Shown in pieces: positions 18,599-28,348 of a stretch of 64,000 nucleotides of DNA. The stretch is from an uncultured Roseobacter sp. (lineage in GTDB: Bacteria > Pseudomonadota > Alphaproteobacteria > Rhodobacterales > Rhodobacteraceae). Made by a program: the position numbers and the translations under genes. Location of the stretch: positions 836,507 to 900,506 of the forward strand of contig NZ_CANKYM010000003.1 of NCBI RefSeq assembly GCF_947488185.1. Reading direction: 5' to 3'. The first letter of the stretch is position 1; each line of letters starts with the position of its first letter. The notes beneath the pieces were generated by a model. That model worked only from the letters and a program-made list of their open reading frames with translations, did not search any database and had not been told where the DNA came from.

Positions 18599-19678
18599 AT
18601 GAAAGTCATCGTGATCGGCGCGGGGATCATCGGCGTGTTGACCGCCCTGCGTCTGGCGCAGGCGGGGGCACAGGTGACCATCATCGAGGCGGGACAGCCC
18701 GCGGCGGCGGCCTCCGGTGCCTCATTCGGCTGGATCAACGCCAGTTTCCATGCGGATTCCGATCACTTCAATTTGCGGCTGGCCGGAATGGAGGCCCATA
18801 GGCGACTTTCGTCAGAGCTTGCCTCGGACGCGGTGCGCTGGCCCGGGTGCCTGTGCTGGGAGGAAGAGGGCGAGGCCTTCGACGCACAGCATCAGGCGCT
18901 GACGGATCTGGGATACAGGTTACGCATCATTGATCGCGCTGCATTTTCCGAGCTGGAGCCTGCGGTGACCGCTCCTGAACGCGCGCTGCATTTCATGGAC
19001 GAGGGCGTTGTCGATCTGGGCCAGCTTGCAGCGCACGCGTTGCGGGCCGTGGCGGATCTGGGCTTGCGTCTGATCACGGGCGTGCGGGCTACGGGTTTCG
19101 AGCTGCAGGCCGGCGCGCTGCGTGGCGTCCGTCTGCCAGGCGGTGTGATGGCGGCGGACCGTTGTGTCATTGCGGCAGGCGTTGCCACGCAGGGGTTGCT
19201 GGAAGAGGTGGGCGTTGCCCTGCCCATGCTGGACCGGCCCGGCCTGATCTTACGTTCGGAACCTTTGCCCAGCCTGTTGCGGCATGTCCTCGTGAGCCCG
19301 GGGCAGGAGGTGCGGCAATTGCCGCAAGGTAGCTTGCTGGCCCCGACTGCTGCTGGCCACCAGGCGGACGCCACGGATGACGTGCGGGAGACGCCGGATA
19401 AACTGGCCGATCAGGCAATGGCGCGGGTGGCGAAATTGTTAAACCGCCCGCTCAGATGGGAAGAGGTCACCCTCGCCGCGCGGCCTGTGCCACAGGACGG
19501 CCTGCCGGTGATCGGGGCCTGCGGGCCGGACGGGCTCTATGTCAGCACCATGCATTCGGGCGCCACGCTTGGCCCGCTGGCGGCGGAACTGGCGGCGGCG
19601 GAGGTGCTGGAGCGTGGGTTAACCAACGCGCAGTCCGCACTGGTCGCGCCCTACAGGCCGCAGCGTTTCAGAACGTGA
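18599..19678 (+). CDS. FAD-dependent amine/amino-acid oxidoreductase (DAO family)
   Basis: This is a 359-residue flavoprotein with the FAD-binding motif VIGAGIIGVLTALRLAQAGAQV at the very N terminus, followed by an acidic residue in IIEAG that binds ribose. The C-terminal motif RPVPQDGLPVIGACG and the terminal MHSGATLGPLAAELAA match the DadA/ThiO-type D-amino-acid oxidase fold. The substrate is not predictable. I chose ATG 18599, which begins exactly at the Rossmann strand; an in-frame start at 18542 adds 19 residues overlapping the cupin start. Confidence 0.88.
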   Translation: MKVIVIGAGIIGVLTALRLAQAGAQVTIIEAGQPAAAASGASFGWINASFHADSDHFNLRLAGMEAHRRLSSELASDAVRWPGCLCWEEEGEAFDAQHQALTDLGYRLRIIDRAAFSELEPAVTAPERALHFMDEGVVDLGQLAAHALRAVADLGLRLITGVRATGFELQAGALRGVRLPGGVMAADRCVIAAGVATQGLLEEVGVALPMLDRPGLILRSEPLPSLLRHVLVSPGQEVRQLPQGSLLAPTAAGHQADATDDVRETPDKLADQAMARVAKLLNRPLRWEEVTLAARPVPQDGLPVIGACGPDGLYVSTMHSGATLGPLAAELAAAEVLERGLTNAQSALVAPYRPQRFRT

Positions 19679-20179
19679 ACTCGTAAAAGACCAAATGCGC
19701 CTCTGTGCCGGGCGGCAGTTCGGCGTAAGGTCCCCGGTTGCGAAACCCAAGCTTTTCATAAAGCGCGCGGGCCGGTGCGAATTCCTTGTTGGTATCCAGC
19801 AGCACGCGCGCATACCCATCCGCACGGGCCTGATCGACCAGCGCCTGTGACAGCAAATACCCGGCACCTGTACCCCGCGCGGCGGGGGACATGTAGACGC
19901 GTTTGATCTCGGCATCCGTGTCGCTGAGGGGCTGTATCATCCCGCATCCGACCGCCGTACCGTCCTGGTCGGCCACGAGGATCGCGCCCCTGGGACGTGC
20001 ATGTTTGGCGGGCAGCGCTGCCATCAATTCTCCATAGGCCTCTGCCGGATAGAACGATTCCGTCAGGACGCGCATCTCATCGCTGAAGCCGATAAGGTAG
20101 TCGCGATAATCCCAGCACAGACGCTGCACGTCCGGCAATTCGCGCGGCAGATCCGCCGCGCGTACCGTTACCGCCGTCA

Positions 20180-20180
<1 letters not shown>
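19668..20180 (-). CDS. GNAT family N-acetyltransferase
   Basis: This is a 170-residue GNAT protein. The acetyl-CoA-binding motif A appears as VYMSPAARGTGAGYLLSQALVDQA, followed by LLDTNKEFAPARALYEKLGFRNRG, a pattern typical of small-molecule or amino-acid acetyltransferases. Its start overlaps the end of eno by one base and it is on the same strand, so it may be cotranscribed with eno. Its 3' end overlaps the convergent FAD oxidoreductase by 11 bases. The acceptor is unknown. Confidence 0.85.
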
Positions 20181-21469
<1,289 letters not shown>

Positions 21470-21516
21470 TCAAAGGTTAACTGCCTCATAGCGGGCCGGG
21501 CTACGGTTGGGAACCC

Positions 21517-22389
21517 TTAGGCGCTGTTAGCGCGAACATTCCTTTCACGCCAAAGCGTGTAGAGCCCCGATCCGACGATGATTGCAGCGCCCAGAAGTGT
21601 CAGGAAATCAGGACTTTCATCAAAGACGGACATCCCGATGACGAGGGCAAAGAGAATGCGTGAATACCGGAATGGGGTCACGAAACTGACCTCTCCGATG
21701 CGCATGGCCGCGACGATGCCGTAATAGGCCACGATGCCGATCAGCAGGGCGATGGTCAGATAAATCCAGTTGATCGGAGACAGGGGAACAAGGCTTGTCC
21801 CATTGATCCACATCAGCAGGGCCGCCGTCGGAATCAGGACCAGGAAGGCCAGGAAACTGAGCTGCATCGTCGAGGTTTCTTTGGGAACGCGGCGTGTGGC
21901 CAGATCGCGGATACCCAGACCAATGACCCCCTGAACGGCAAAAAGTGACAGCCAACTGAAGCCTTCCATGCCGGGCCGGATAATCATGAGCACCCCGATG
22001 AACCCCACGAGGATGGCGGACCAGCGCCGCCAGCCCACGGCTTCTCCCAGAAACAGGGCGGCGCCAAGGGTCACGAAAAGCGGTGTGGCTTGCAAAATGG
22101 CCGACGCGGAGGACAGTGGGGTGAGGGCAATGGCAGTGACAAATCCAATTGTCCCAACAAGCTCACCGAAGGCACGCAGGGCGATGGCAGGTGTCAGCAT
22201 GGCGCGGGTGAAAAGCGGCTGGCGCTGGACAATCAGGATGGCGCTTACCAGCACCGCGCTGCCAAGCCCAAGCATCCCGATGATCTGGCCGACGGGCAGA
22301 GCCGACGCCATGAGCTTGATCAGCATGTCCTCGATGGCAAAGCCGAACATGGCCACCACCATGAAGGTCGCGCCGCGTAAATTGTCCAT
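21517..22389 (-). CDS. EamA/DMT-family transporter
   Basis: This is a 290-residue inner-membrane protein with about ten hydrophobic helices arranged as two EamA repeats, typical of drug/metabolite exporters. The first repeat begins LRGATFMVVAMFGFAIEDM and the second includes FSWLSLFAVQGVIGLGI. The substrate is unknown. I chose ATG 22389 (MDNLRGATF); an ATG at 22437 would add a non-hydrophobic leader. The 365-base region upstream shows no gene. Confidence 0.85.
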   Translation of the reverse strand: MDNLRGATFMVVAMFGFAIEDMLIKLMASALPVGQIIGMLGLGSAVLVSAILIVQRQPLFTRAMLTPAIALRAFGELVGTIGFVTAIALTPLSSASAILQATPLFVTLGAALFLGEAVGWRRWSAILVGFIGVLMIIRPGMEGFSWLSLFAVQGVIGLGIRDLATRRVPKETSTMQLSFLAFLVLIPTAALLMWINGTSLVPLSPINWIYLTIALLIGIVAYYGIVAAMRIGEVSFVTPFRYSRILFALVIGMSVFDESPDFLTLLGAAIIVGSGLYTLWRERNVRANSA

Positions 22390-22802
22390 CGGGTGTCCTT
22401 CGTTGGCTCGTGGGCCTCCTCTCAGAAACCTGGCCAAAGGTCAATCTATGGGACAGGTCACGCACGACCGAAATGGTCAGACCCGTGTGCAACGGTGCGA
22501 ATACGGGCTGCCTGACAGGTAGGTGGATGCCCCTGAAACCCCCTGCATCATGGCATATGCGGTATTTGTATCGCATTGGTGCGGGTCGGTCTTTGCCGCA
22601 TTAACAGGGCGAACACTGGTCATTTAAAATGGGGTTCAGGGCTGCTCAACTGACCAGCTGACCTTTCGCGGCAATTGCACGAATGCCAGCTTTTGGGGAG
22701 AGTATTGGCAAGCGGTCGTTTGTTGTGTCAGATTGCCTGCCAGCCTGATATAATCCATTAGACGCATGACCATAGCGAAATTTCCGGAAGGGAGCAGGCG
22801 GC
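22390..22802. other. Spacer without a recognisable gene
   Basis: The spacer between the divergent DMT transporter and the VOC gene shows no convincing ORF in either strand. A few short frames exist but lack protein-like composition. It must carry the promoters of both neighbours; GGAAGGGAGC at 22789-22798 gives the VOC gene a plausible ribosome-binding site. Composition looks more AT-rich than the flanking genes. Confidence 0.6.
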
Positions 22803-23219
22803 ATGATTGCCTATGTCACCGTCGGTGCCGATGACATCGCTCGCGCGAAGCGATTTTACTCAGCGTTCCTGCCAGCCCTTGACTACACGCTGACGGAAGG
22901 TCCCGAGGGCCTAAGCTACGTGCTGCCCGTTAAGCTGGGTCAGTCAGTCATTCTGCCGGATTTCTACGTTAAACCGACTTTCGATGGACGTCCCGCCTCG
23001 GCTGGGAATGGTGTTATGGTGGCATTTGAGGCCCGCAGTCAACAGCAGGTTCTTGACCTGCACTCTGCGGCACTTGCCGCTGGCGGCTTTGACGAAGGTC
23101 AGCCCGGCTTCCGCGCGTTGTATGGACCTCACTTCTATGTTGGCTACCTTCGTGACCCTCAGGGCAACAAGATCGCATTGTTCTCCAGCGATCCGGACGA
23201 ACCCGGAAGAGATGGATAA
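22803..23219 (+). CDS. VOC-family (glyoxalase/bleomycin-resistance-like) protein
   Basis: This is a 138-residue vicinal-oxygen-chelate fold protein. It opens IAYVTVGADDIARAKRFYSAFLPAL, the standard first beta-alpha unit, and ends YVGYLRDPQGNKIALF, the second half carrying the metal-ligand glutamate/histidine region. VOC proteins include glyoxalases, dioxygenases and resistance factors; this one is close to the glyoxalase-like hypotheticals of alphaproteobacteria. Function is unknown. It stands alone before a gene-poor spacer. Confidence 0.85.
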   Translation: MIAYVTVGADDIARAKRFYSAFLPALDYTLTEGPEGLSYVLPVKLGQSVILPDFYVKPTFDGRPASAGNGVMVAFEARSQQQVLDLHSAALAAGGFDEGQPGFRALYGPHFYVGYLRDPQGNKIALFSSDPDEPGRDG

Positions 23220-23652
23220 CGTTTGTTACGTTTGCGACGAAAGTGCATTGTTCGCATGTCGGACATATGGGCCTTGCCGCAAAGGTTCGTATCCGGAGTG
23301 TGACGTGACTGCCCTGTTTCGGACCACCACAATTCTTGTTTGACGCCAAAGCAATTGCTGATTGTTTTTCCTTTCTCGTCACAAAAGCCATACGCCGGGT
23401 TGCAGAAGATCGTCAAAACGGTCTCTACAGACACCCTCGCTGCGCCGGTCGGGCATGGTCGCTTTGGAAGGCACAGCCCGTCGGAGCATCGCGTGCAAGT
23501 TGGTATGGTCCAACCTCTCGCTCGATCCGCCGACCGTACCGTCAGCTACATAGTCCGAATTTTGCTCAAACCCTATAAATCTCAGAGCTGGCCTTAAGTG
23601 CTTCGTAAGTCTTCTGCGGCACCCTGATTGGGGGTGTCAGGAGTGAAAGGCC
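23220..23652. other. Gene-poor spacer before the RTX-like gene
   Basis: These 433 bases contain only short overlapping frames on both strands with unnatural composition, for example a minus-strand frame ending 23159 that overlaps the VOC gene antisense. I see no credible gene or terminator. A ribosome-binding site for the next gene (AGGAG near 23637) lies at the right end. Confidence 0.55.
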
Positions 23653-25032
23653 GTGGTAGTTCAATCGCAAAGTCAGATGATAACAGCGTCTCTTCTGTTG
23701 GCGCAGACTAATGCCGCTCGGGCGGAGGTGCAGGCGCAGAAGGATGACAGTACTGGCTCTGTCGCCGATCTGCGCCGCGAACGGGTGCAGGCCCGACAGG
23801 ATTATCTTGCCGACGCCAAGGACCGATACGACGCGCGCGAGATCATCACCAATACCAATGTAGAAGATGACGTGAATCTTGTCGCCGAACGGTACCGCCA
23901 AAAAGCGCAGGAATTGATGAAGGCGCTGGTCAAGCTTTCGCAAGAAGGAGTTTCGGCCCCAGCAGGCGCTCTTCAGGACGCTGCGGAGCCGGACGGATAC
24001 ATCGCCATATCCGATTTTGTTCTGGCAAACATCAATACCATCCGCCCGCAAGACGCCCGCCTGCGACTTGAAACTGAATACGTCGAATACGCGACCGGTT
24101 CGGGTAACGACGCGGTTTCGGTTCGTGACGACACAGTCAGCGCAATGCGAACCGGCGACGGCAGCGATGCTGTCAGCATCACCGCAGACAAGGTTTACAG
24201 TGTGCATACAGATGCCGACCGATCCACCGTGGCTCATATCTCGGGCGAGGGATTTGGCGGCGGTTTTGGCGCGCAGCGCACCTACAGCAACGCCGACAGT
24301 ATCTCGATCAGCGCCCGCGATGTGCAGGATGTCAGGACAGGTGGCGGAGCAGACGCCATCGCTATCCAGTCTCGGTTGATTTACAGCGTGCATGCCGGAT
24401 CCGGCGATGACGCCATCGCGCTGAGCGGAGGCCTGGTTGAGTACGTCGAAGCTGGCGCGGGCAATGACAGCGTCAACGTCAAGGCCGTGCTGGCGTCCGG
24501 CATAAACGGCGGTGACGGCAATGATACAATCTCCGTGGACGTCGAACAGGGCGACCGACCGCTCAGCACTACCTACATTCCGCGCTTGGATGGCGCTGGC
24601 GGCGGGTTGTCTTTCTCATCCATTACCAACGCCGATGTAGAGGGCGGTGCTGGCAATGACACGATGTATATCCGGGCTGACAGGCATATCTCCGTCGATG
24701 CAGGAGCAGGTGATGATCGGCTGTATCTCGACAGCGGGACCGTTGCACTCAAATACCGCAACGGCGATGGGCAGGATGTCATTTCACTAGGGGATGGTGT
24801 GTCGGTTCTGGTTGATCTGGACAGGTCTGCACGGTTCAACGTCAGGGACACCGAAGCGGGGCTGACCGTCAGCTTCGAAGATGGCGGGTCGTTGACCTTT
24901 GAGGGCTTAGAAGACGCCGCCAATCTGATCCTGAGGAACGGTGAGGGGGTGCATGTTCTAAAACGAGATGGTGCGTTCGATACACCCAGCCTGACAGTCG
25001 CGACACCCCGCAGTATTGATCTGCGCGTTTAG
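23653..25032 (+). CDS. RTX-like calcium-binding repeat protein, atypical 19-residue period
   Basis: This is a 459-residue protein. Residues 1-100 are helical and charged with no Sec signal peptide. From about 148 to 379 there are nine glycine/aspartate motifs of the RTX type (GSGNDAVSV, GDGSDAVSI, GGGADAIAI, GSGDDAIAL, GAGNDSVNV, GDGNDTISV, GAGNDTMYI, GAGDDRLYL, GDGQDVISL). They mostly recur every 19 residues rather than every nine, with valine-rich strands between. The C terminus resembles the tail found after RTX blocks, and type I secretion without a signal peptide would fit. No secretion genes are nearby. GTG 23653 has AGGAG nine bases upstream. Confidence 0.8.
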   Translation: MVVQSQSQMITASLLLAQTNAARAEVQAQKDDSTGSVADLRRERVQARQDYLADAKDRYDAREIITNTNVEDDVNLVAERYRQKAQELMKALVKLSQEGVSAPAGALQDAAEPDGYIAISDFVLANINTIRPQDARLRLETEYVEYATGSGNDAVSVRDDTVSAMRTGDGSDAVSITADKVYSVHTDADRSTVAHISGEGFGGGFGAQRTYSNADSISISARDVQDVRTGGGADAIAIQSRLIYSVHAGSGDDAIALSGGLVEYVEAGAGNDSVNVKAVLASGINGGDGNDTISVDVEQGDRPLSTTYIPRLDGAGGGLSFSSITNADVEGGAGNDTMYIRADRHISVDAGAGDDRLYLDSGTVALKYRNGDGQDVISLGDGVSVLVDLDRSARFNVRDTEAGLTVSFEDGGSLTFEGLEDAANLILRNGEGVHVLKRDGAFDTPSLTVATPRSIDLRV

Positions 25033-25528
25033 CGGGGCGACTGCCTCATCGCTCCCAGTGTTGTTCGATGCACGAAACCTGCACCCAATCTGAAAAGCCC
25101 CGGCGAAAATGCGCCAGACGTCACCACAGTGTATCCCGTCGGGACTTTTGAGACAGAACGGCAGGTTTATTTAGCTAGAGTTTCTGGTTCATCGTAATCC
25201 TTGAGAGGATACGGAGATAACAACGAAGACAGGGCCGCATGAACGGCCGGCTTTTCCGCTGTGCGGCGACATCTAGTTTCTCGCCCATGCAGCATCTGTG
25301 ACGCCGCGGGCCATGCAGCAAAAATTTGCTGGGTCTCCTGTGTGGCTTCTTACCGCCTTTTGATATGTCCTGCATGGCGGTCCGGTATATCCACTGAGTA
25401 ATTTTTGAACCAAATTTCGAAGTCATGGAATTTCAAGAATGTGTGGAACGGTGCCGATGACTAACGCGACAGACCCCGGCTATCTGTATGAGTTTGCGTG
25501 TTGGTGTCGCGTAATGCTGGCCCGGACC
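25033..25528. other. Gene-poor spacer after the RTX-like gene
   Basis: These 496 bases carry no ORF I would support. Frames up to 83 codons exist on the minus strand (25175-25426) but have no recognisable motif and a composition rich in Lys/Arg/Cys, typical of chance frames. A 7-bp inverted repeat CAGCAAA-AA-TTTGCTG lies at 25316-25331. The stretch is visibly more AT-rich than the housekeeping regions and may be decayed sequence. Confidence 0.5.
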
Positions 25529-25732
25529 TCAAGCACTTCCATCCCACCTTAGATGGTCAAGGAGCCGGATCGTGCGTGGCACCAAGATCAAAGACACGAC
25601 AAGCATCATAAAACCATCAAGGACCAGAGGACGGAAGGCCAGAGGCCAGCCTCCCACAATACCGTCAAGTATCAACCGCAGAGCCGTGATTGTCGGCCAA
25701 GCAAGCGCCCATATGATCAGGATCCCGCGCAT
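25529..25732 (-). CDS. Small membrane protein, two predicted helices
   Basis: This is a 67-residue protein starting MRGILIIWALAWPTITALRL. It has two hydrophobic helices (ILIIWALAWPTITAL and LVLDGFMMLVVSLILVPRT) separated by a short loop, and a basic C terminus. It begins one base after the aldo/keto reductase stop on the same strand, so the two are probably cotranscribed; an alternative in-frame start at 25774 would overlap that gene by 41 bases. It resembles small DUF2798-like membrane proteins in layout, but I cannot assign a family with confidence. Confidence 0.65.
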   Translation of the reverse strand: MRGILIIWALAWPTITALRLILDGIVGGWPLAFRPLVLDGFMMLVVSLILVPRTIRLLDHLRWDGSA

Positions 25733-25733
25733 G

Positions 25734-26528
25734 TCATGAGTCCAACGCGGCGGCGTTCTCTTCGAGGTGGGCAATAGTGGTTGTGCCGGGGATCACCAGA
25801 ATGTTTGGCGATCGCGCCAGAAGGCGGCGGAGCGCCTTTTTGGGATCAGCAGTAGCGCCTTGCTTCATCGGATGTGCCCCCAAAGGACCGTGCGAAACGA
25901 CGGCAATCCCTTGATTGTCCAGCCAGTCGATAGTCGCCTCCATTTCCTCGTCCCGTGCATCGGTAGGCGAATAACGGTTCTGGACAGCCGCAATAGGAGC
26001 AACTTGCATCGCTTCTTCGATCTGTGCGCGGGAAACGTTGGATACGCCGATCATAGCGATCTTTCCCGCCTTCCGAGCGTCTTCGAGGGCCGTGATACTT
26101 TCGGTCACAGATGTATGACCATCCGGTGCATGAAGATAGTATAGGTCGATTTGATCGACGCCGAGGTTGGACAGGCTTTCATCGACGTGACGCGCCATCG
26201 TCGCTGCAGACGTGTCCCGTGTGATACCGTCACGGGTTTTTTCAACGCCACCCTTGGATGCGATGAACATATCACCGTAGCTGCCGTTTTCATCACGCAG
26301 CGCATCTGCAATGATTTTCTCGTTGTCATGCGGGCCATAGGCGCGGGCCGTGTCTATATGGTTGATGCCCAACTCACGCGCCCGGCGCAGCAGAGCAACG
26401 CCGCCTCCCCAGTCTTCGTATGGACCGAAATTCCCGGGCTGGCCCGTCAGGCGCATGGCACCATAGCCGTTGCGGTTCACCGTGCGGCCGTTCAGGAAGG
26501 TGAAGGTTGATTGAATGTCGTTGGTCAT
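25734..26528 (-). CDS. Aldo/keto reductase
   Basis: This is a 264-residue TIM-barrel NADPH-dependent reductase. The family markers are GYGAMRLTGQPGNFGP, the INHIDTARAYGPHDNEK segment with the catalytic Asp and Tyr, the lysine in FIASKGG, and VPGTT-like VIPGTTTIAHLEENAAAL at the C terminus. The substrate is unknown. I chose ATG 26528 (MTNDIQSTFTF); an extended frame to 26849 runs antisense through the LysR gene and is rejected. It is divergent from the LysR regulator with two inverted repeats in between, suggesting LysR control. Confidence 0.9.
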   Translation of the reverse strand: MTNDIQSTFTFLNGRTVNRNGYGAMRLTGQPGNFGPYEDWGGGVALLRRARELGINHIDTARAYGPHDNEKIIADALRDENGSYGDMFIASKGGVEKTRDGITRDTSAATMARHVDESLSNLGVDQIDLYYLHAPDGHTSVTESITALEDARKAGKIAMIGVSNVSRAQIEEAMQVAPIAAVQNRYSPTDARDEEMEATIDWLDNQGIAVVSHGPLGAHPMKQGATADPKKALRRLLARSPNILVIPGTTTIAHLEENAAALDS

Positions 26529-26591
26529 GTCGTGGTTCCTTTTGTTTGCGTCCACATGAACATACCCACCAACTGGCAAGACGGTAGTAGC

Positions 26592-26611
26592 ATGACAGGT
26601 AGAATTGTCAT
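26592..26611. promoter_or_regulatory. Inverted repeat ATGACA-N8-TGTCAT, candidate LysR operator
   Basis: ATGACA (26592-26597) and TGTCAT (26606-26611) form a perfect 6-bp dyad with eight spacer bases, between the divergent aldo/keto reductase and LysR genes. This geometry fits a LysR-family recognition site. It overlaps a second palindrome to its right. Confidence 0.6.
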
Positions 26612-26626
26612 ACGATACACGTATGA
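26608..26626. promoter_or_regulatory. Palindrome TCATACG-N5-CGTATGA over the LysR start
   Basis: Seven-base arms TCATACG and CGTATGA with a five-base spacer form a perfect dyad at 26608-26626. Its right arm contains the ATG of the LysR gene at 26623, so binding here could block transcription or translation of the regulator itself. It shares four bases with the neighbouring dyad. Confidence 0.6.
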
Positions 26627-27513
26627 ACACTCGTTTTGACCGCCTCTTCCTGCTTGAGACCTTCGTCCGGATCGCAGAGCGGCAATCACTCTCCGCGGCA
26701 GCGCGGGATCTGGGGACGTCGCAACCTTCTGTGTCTCGGCGGCTTGCCGCGTTGGAGAACCGTTTGGGCGTAGTGCTGGTGCGGCGCACCACACATGATG
26801 TGACGTTAACACCAGACGGCTTGGCGCTGCTGTCCGATGCTCGACGCATGATTGGCGAATGGGAGGCGATTGAGGATCGTCATGGCGAAGATGAGGAGCT
26901 GAAGGGCACTATTCGCGTCATCGCTCCAGTTGCGCTTGGACAAAATCTTCTTGTCAGAGCAGCCATACAGTTCATGAAGGATCATCCGAACGTCACGATT
27001 GACTGGCGTCTGCGCGATGATGCAATCCGCTTTGCCGAGGAAGGGTGCGATTGCTGGCTTAAAGTCGGGCCTGTCCCGGACGAAACGCTTGTCGTGCGTG
27101 AATTGGCCCGTGTCGAACGTCTCGTGGTCGGGACGCCGGACTGCCTGGCGCAACATGCAGGAAGTGACCTACACGCAATGCCCTGGCTGACACTTGGTCC
27201 TTTCGAGGGAAATCGGATCGAGTTGTTCAATGAGGCCCAAGAATTGCAGGCTTTTTCTGTCACACCGAAGCTGGCAAGCGACAATATCTTCGCCATCTAT
27301 GAAGCGGCAATGCAGGGCGTTGGCGTCGCCATCATGCCGCGCTGGTTCGTAGCGTCCGACCTCGAAATCGACAATCTGGTTGACGTGGCACCCGATCTAC
27401 GCGCGGCCCGTTTGCCGGTAAATCTCGCGCTTGTCTCCGGCACGAAGCGTCCTGCCCGAGTCGAGCAATTCTGCAAGTCGGTGCAAGATTGGTGTAGTGA
27501 CCATCTCCACTAG
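26623..27513 (+). CDS. LysR-family transcriptional regulator
   Basis: This is a 296-residue LysR-type regulator. The N-terminal helix-turn-helix reads LETFVRIAERQSLSAAARDLGTSQPSVSRRLAALENRLG, followed by a periplasmic-binding-like effector domain (GTIRVIAPVALGQNLLV to RPARVEQF). I chose ATG 26623 over an upstream in-frame TTG at 26605. It is divergent from the aldo/keto reductase, the classical layout for LysR control of an adjacent gene, and the dyads between them support this. The inducer is unknown. Confidence 0.92.
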   Translation: MNTRFDRLFLLETFVRIAERQSLSAAARDLGTSQPSVSRRLAALENRLGVVLVRRTTHDVTLTPDGLALLSDARRMIGEWEAIEDRHGEDEELKGTIRVIAPVALGQNLLVRAAIQFMKDHPNVTIDWRLRDDAIRFAEEGCDCWLKVGPVPDETLVVRELARVERLVVGTPDCLAQHAGSDLHAMPWLTLGPFEGNRIELFNEAQELQAFSVTPKLASDNIFAIYEAAMQGVGVAIMPRWFVASDLEIDNLVDVAPDLRAARLPVNLALVSGTKRPARVEQFCKSVQDWCSDHLH

Positions 27514-27588
27514 ACCAGCTTGAAAGCAGCCATCGGCGTAGATCGCAACATTCGGTAGAATGTGGCTCGACCCTGACGTGACGTGCGA

Positions 27589-28002
27589 TCACTCCCGCTT
27601 CAGTGGAACGCCGTACAGCTCCAGGCGGTGCCCGCGCAACTCGTAACCGAGTTTGCGTGCAATCCGCTCCTGCAGGGCCTCGATTTCTGCATCCACGAAT
27701 TCAATTACCTCGCCCGAATTCATGTCGATCAGATGGTCGTGGTGATCCCGCTCGGCGTCCTCATAGCGGGCGCGGCCATCGCCAAATTCCAGCTTGTCCA
27801 GAATGCCCGCTTCTTCAAAAAGCTTGACCGTCCGGTAGACCGTGGCAATCGAAATGCCTGCATCGATGCCCGATGCGCGGGCGTAGAGCTCTTCCACGTC
27901 AGGGTGATCATCGCTGTCTTCCAGCACCTTCGCGATCACACGTCGCTGTCCGGTCATGCGCAGGCCCTTGGCCTCGCAGCGGTTGATGATGGTATTGCGC
28001 AT
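27589..28002 (-). CDS. Fur-family regulator, Mur-like
   Basis: This is a 137-residue Fur-family metal-responsive repressor. The DNA-binding half has GLRMTGQRRVIAKVLEDSDDHPDVEELY and ISIATVYRTVKLFEEAGIL; the metal-binding half has RDHHDHLIDMNSGEVIEF. The sequence is closer to the alphaproteobacterial Fur/Mur type, which answers to manganese in many rhizobia and relatives, than to Irr. Iron or manganese response cannot be decided from sequence alone. I chose ATG 28002; an in-frame ATG at 28032 adds ten residues. Confidence 0.88.
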   Translation of the reverse strand: MRNTIINRCEAKGLRMTGQRRVIAKVLEDSDDHPDVEELYARASGIDAGISIATVYRTVKLFEEAGILDKLEFGDGRARYEDAERDHHDHLIDMNSGEVIEFVDAEIEALQERIARKLGYELRGHRLELYGVPLKRE

Positions 28003-28348
28003 GTCGGTGCCCTTGATCGCTGGAGGCCACATTTAGCGGCATTTTTGTCCTGCTTCCAGACGCCTTTTCAGGCTTGTGTTGACTTCCGCCGCCCAAACCC
28101 CCATGTGCAGTGCAAGCGAAGCCTTCTGCCGCGTGAGCAGTTGTGAGCGCCCCGGATATCATGCCGGTCAACGCGCTCATCCAGAAAGGCCCGCCGATGT
28201 TCCCAAAATCACGCGTGGGTCCAAACGCTGCGGACAGGTGTGGGCATATGGCCGACACGTGCGATCCGTGTTGCGTGTCCCAAGCGGTGTCCTAGGTGGC
28301 ACAGCCAAAGAATGTGGCGGCCCGTTGCGGTGCGCCAGAAAGATATGA
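28003..28348. other. Spacer between fur/mur and the DEAD-box helicase
   Basis: About 345 bases separate the divergent Fur-family gene and helicase. Short frames on both strands have no recognisable domains or convincing starts. The region should hold the promoters of both genes. I see no terminator or structured RNA candidate with confidence. Confidence 0.5.

Noticed and set aside
23159..23434. Minus-strand frame of 91 codons downstream of the VOC gene.
   Set aside because: It overlaps the VOC gene antisense and has an unnatural composition with no recognisable domain.
25316..25331. Palindrome CAGCAAA-AA-TTTGCTG considered as a terminator.
   Set aside because: No T-run follows on either strand and it is far from the stop of the RTX-like gene.
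25175..25426. Minus-strand frame of 83 codons, briefly considered as a transposase remnant.
   Set aside because: No transposase motif (DDE, HTH) or terminal repeat could be seen.
27908..28258. Minus-strand frame of 116 codons upstream of the Fur-family gene.
   Set aside because: It overlaps the Fur-family gene in another frame and has no convincing family features.
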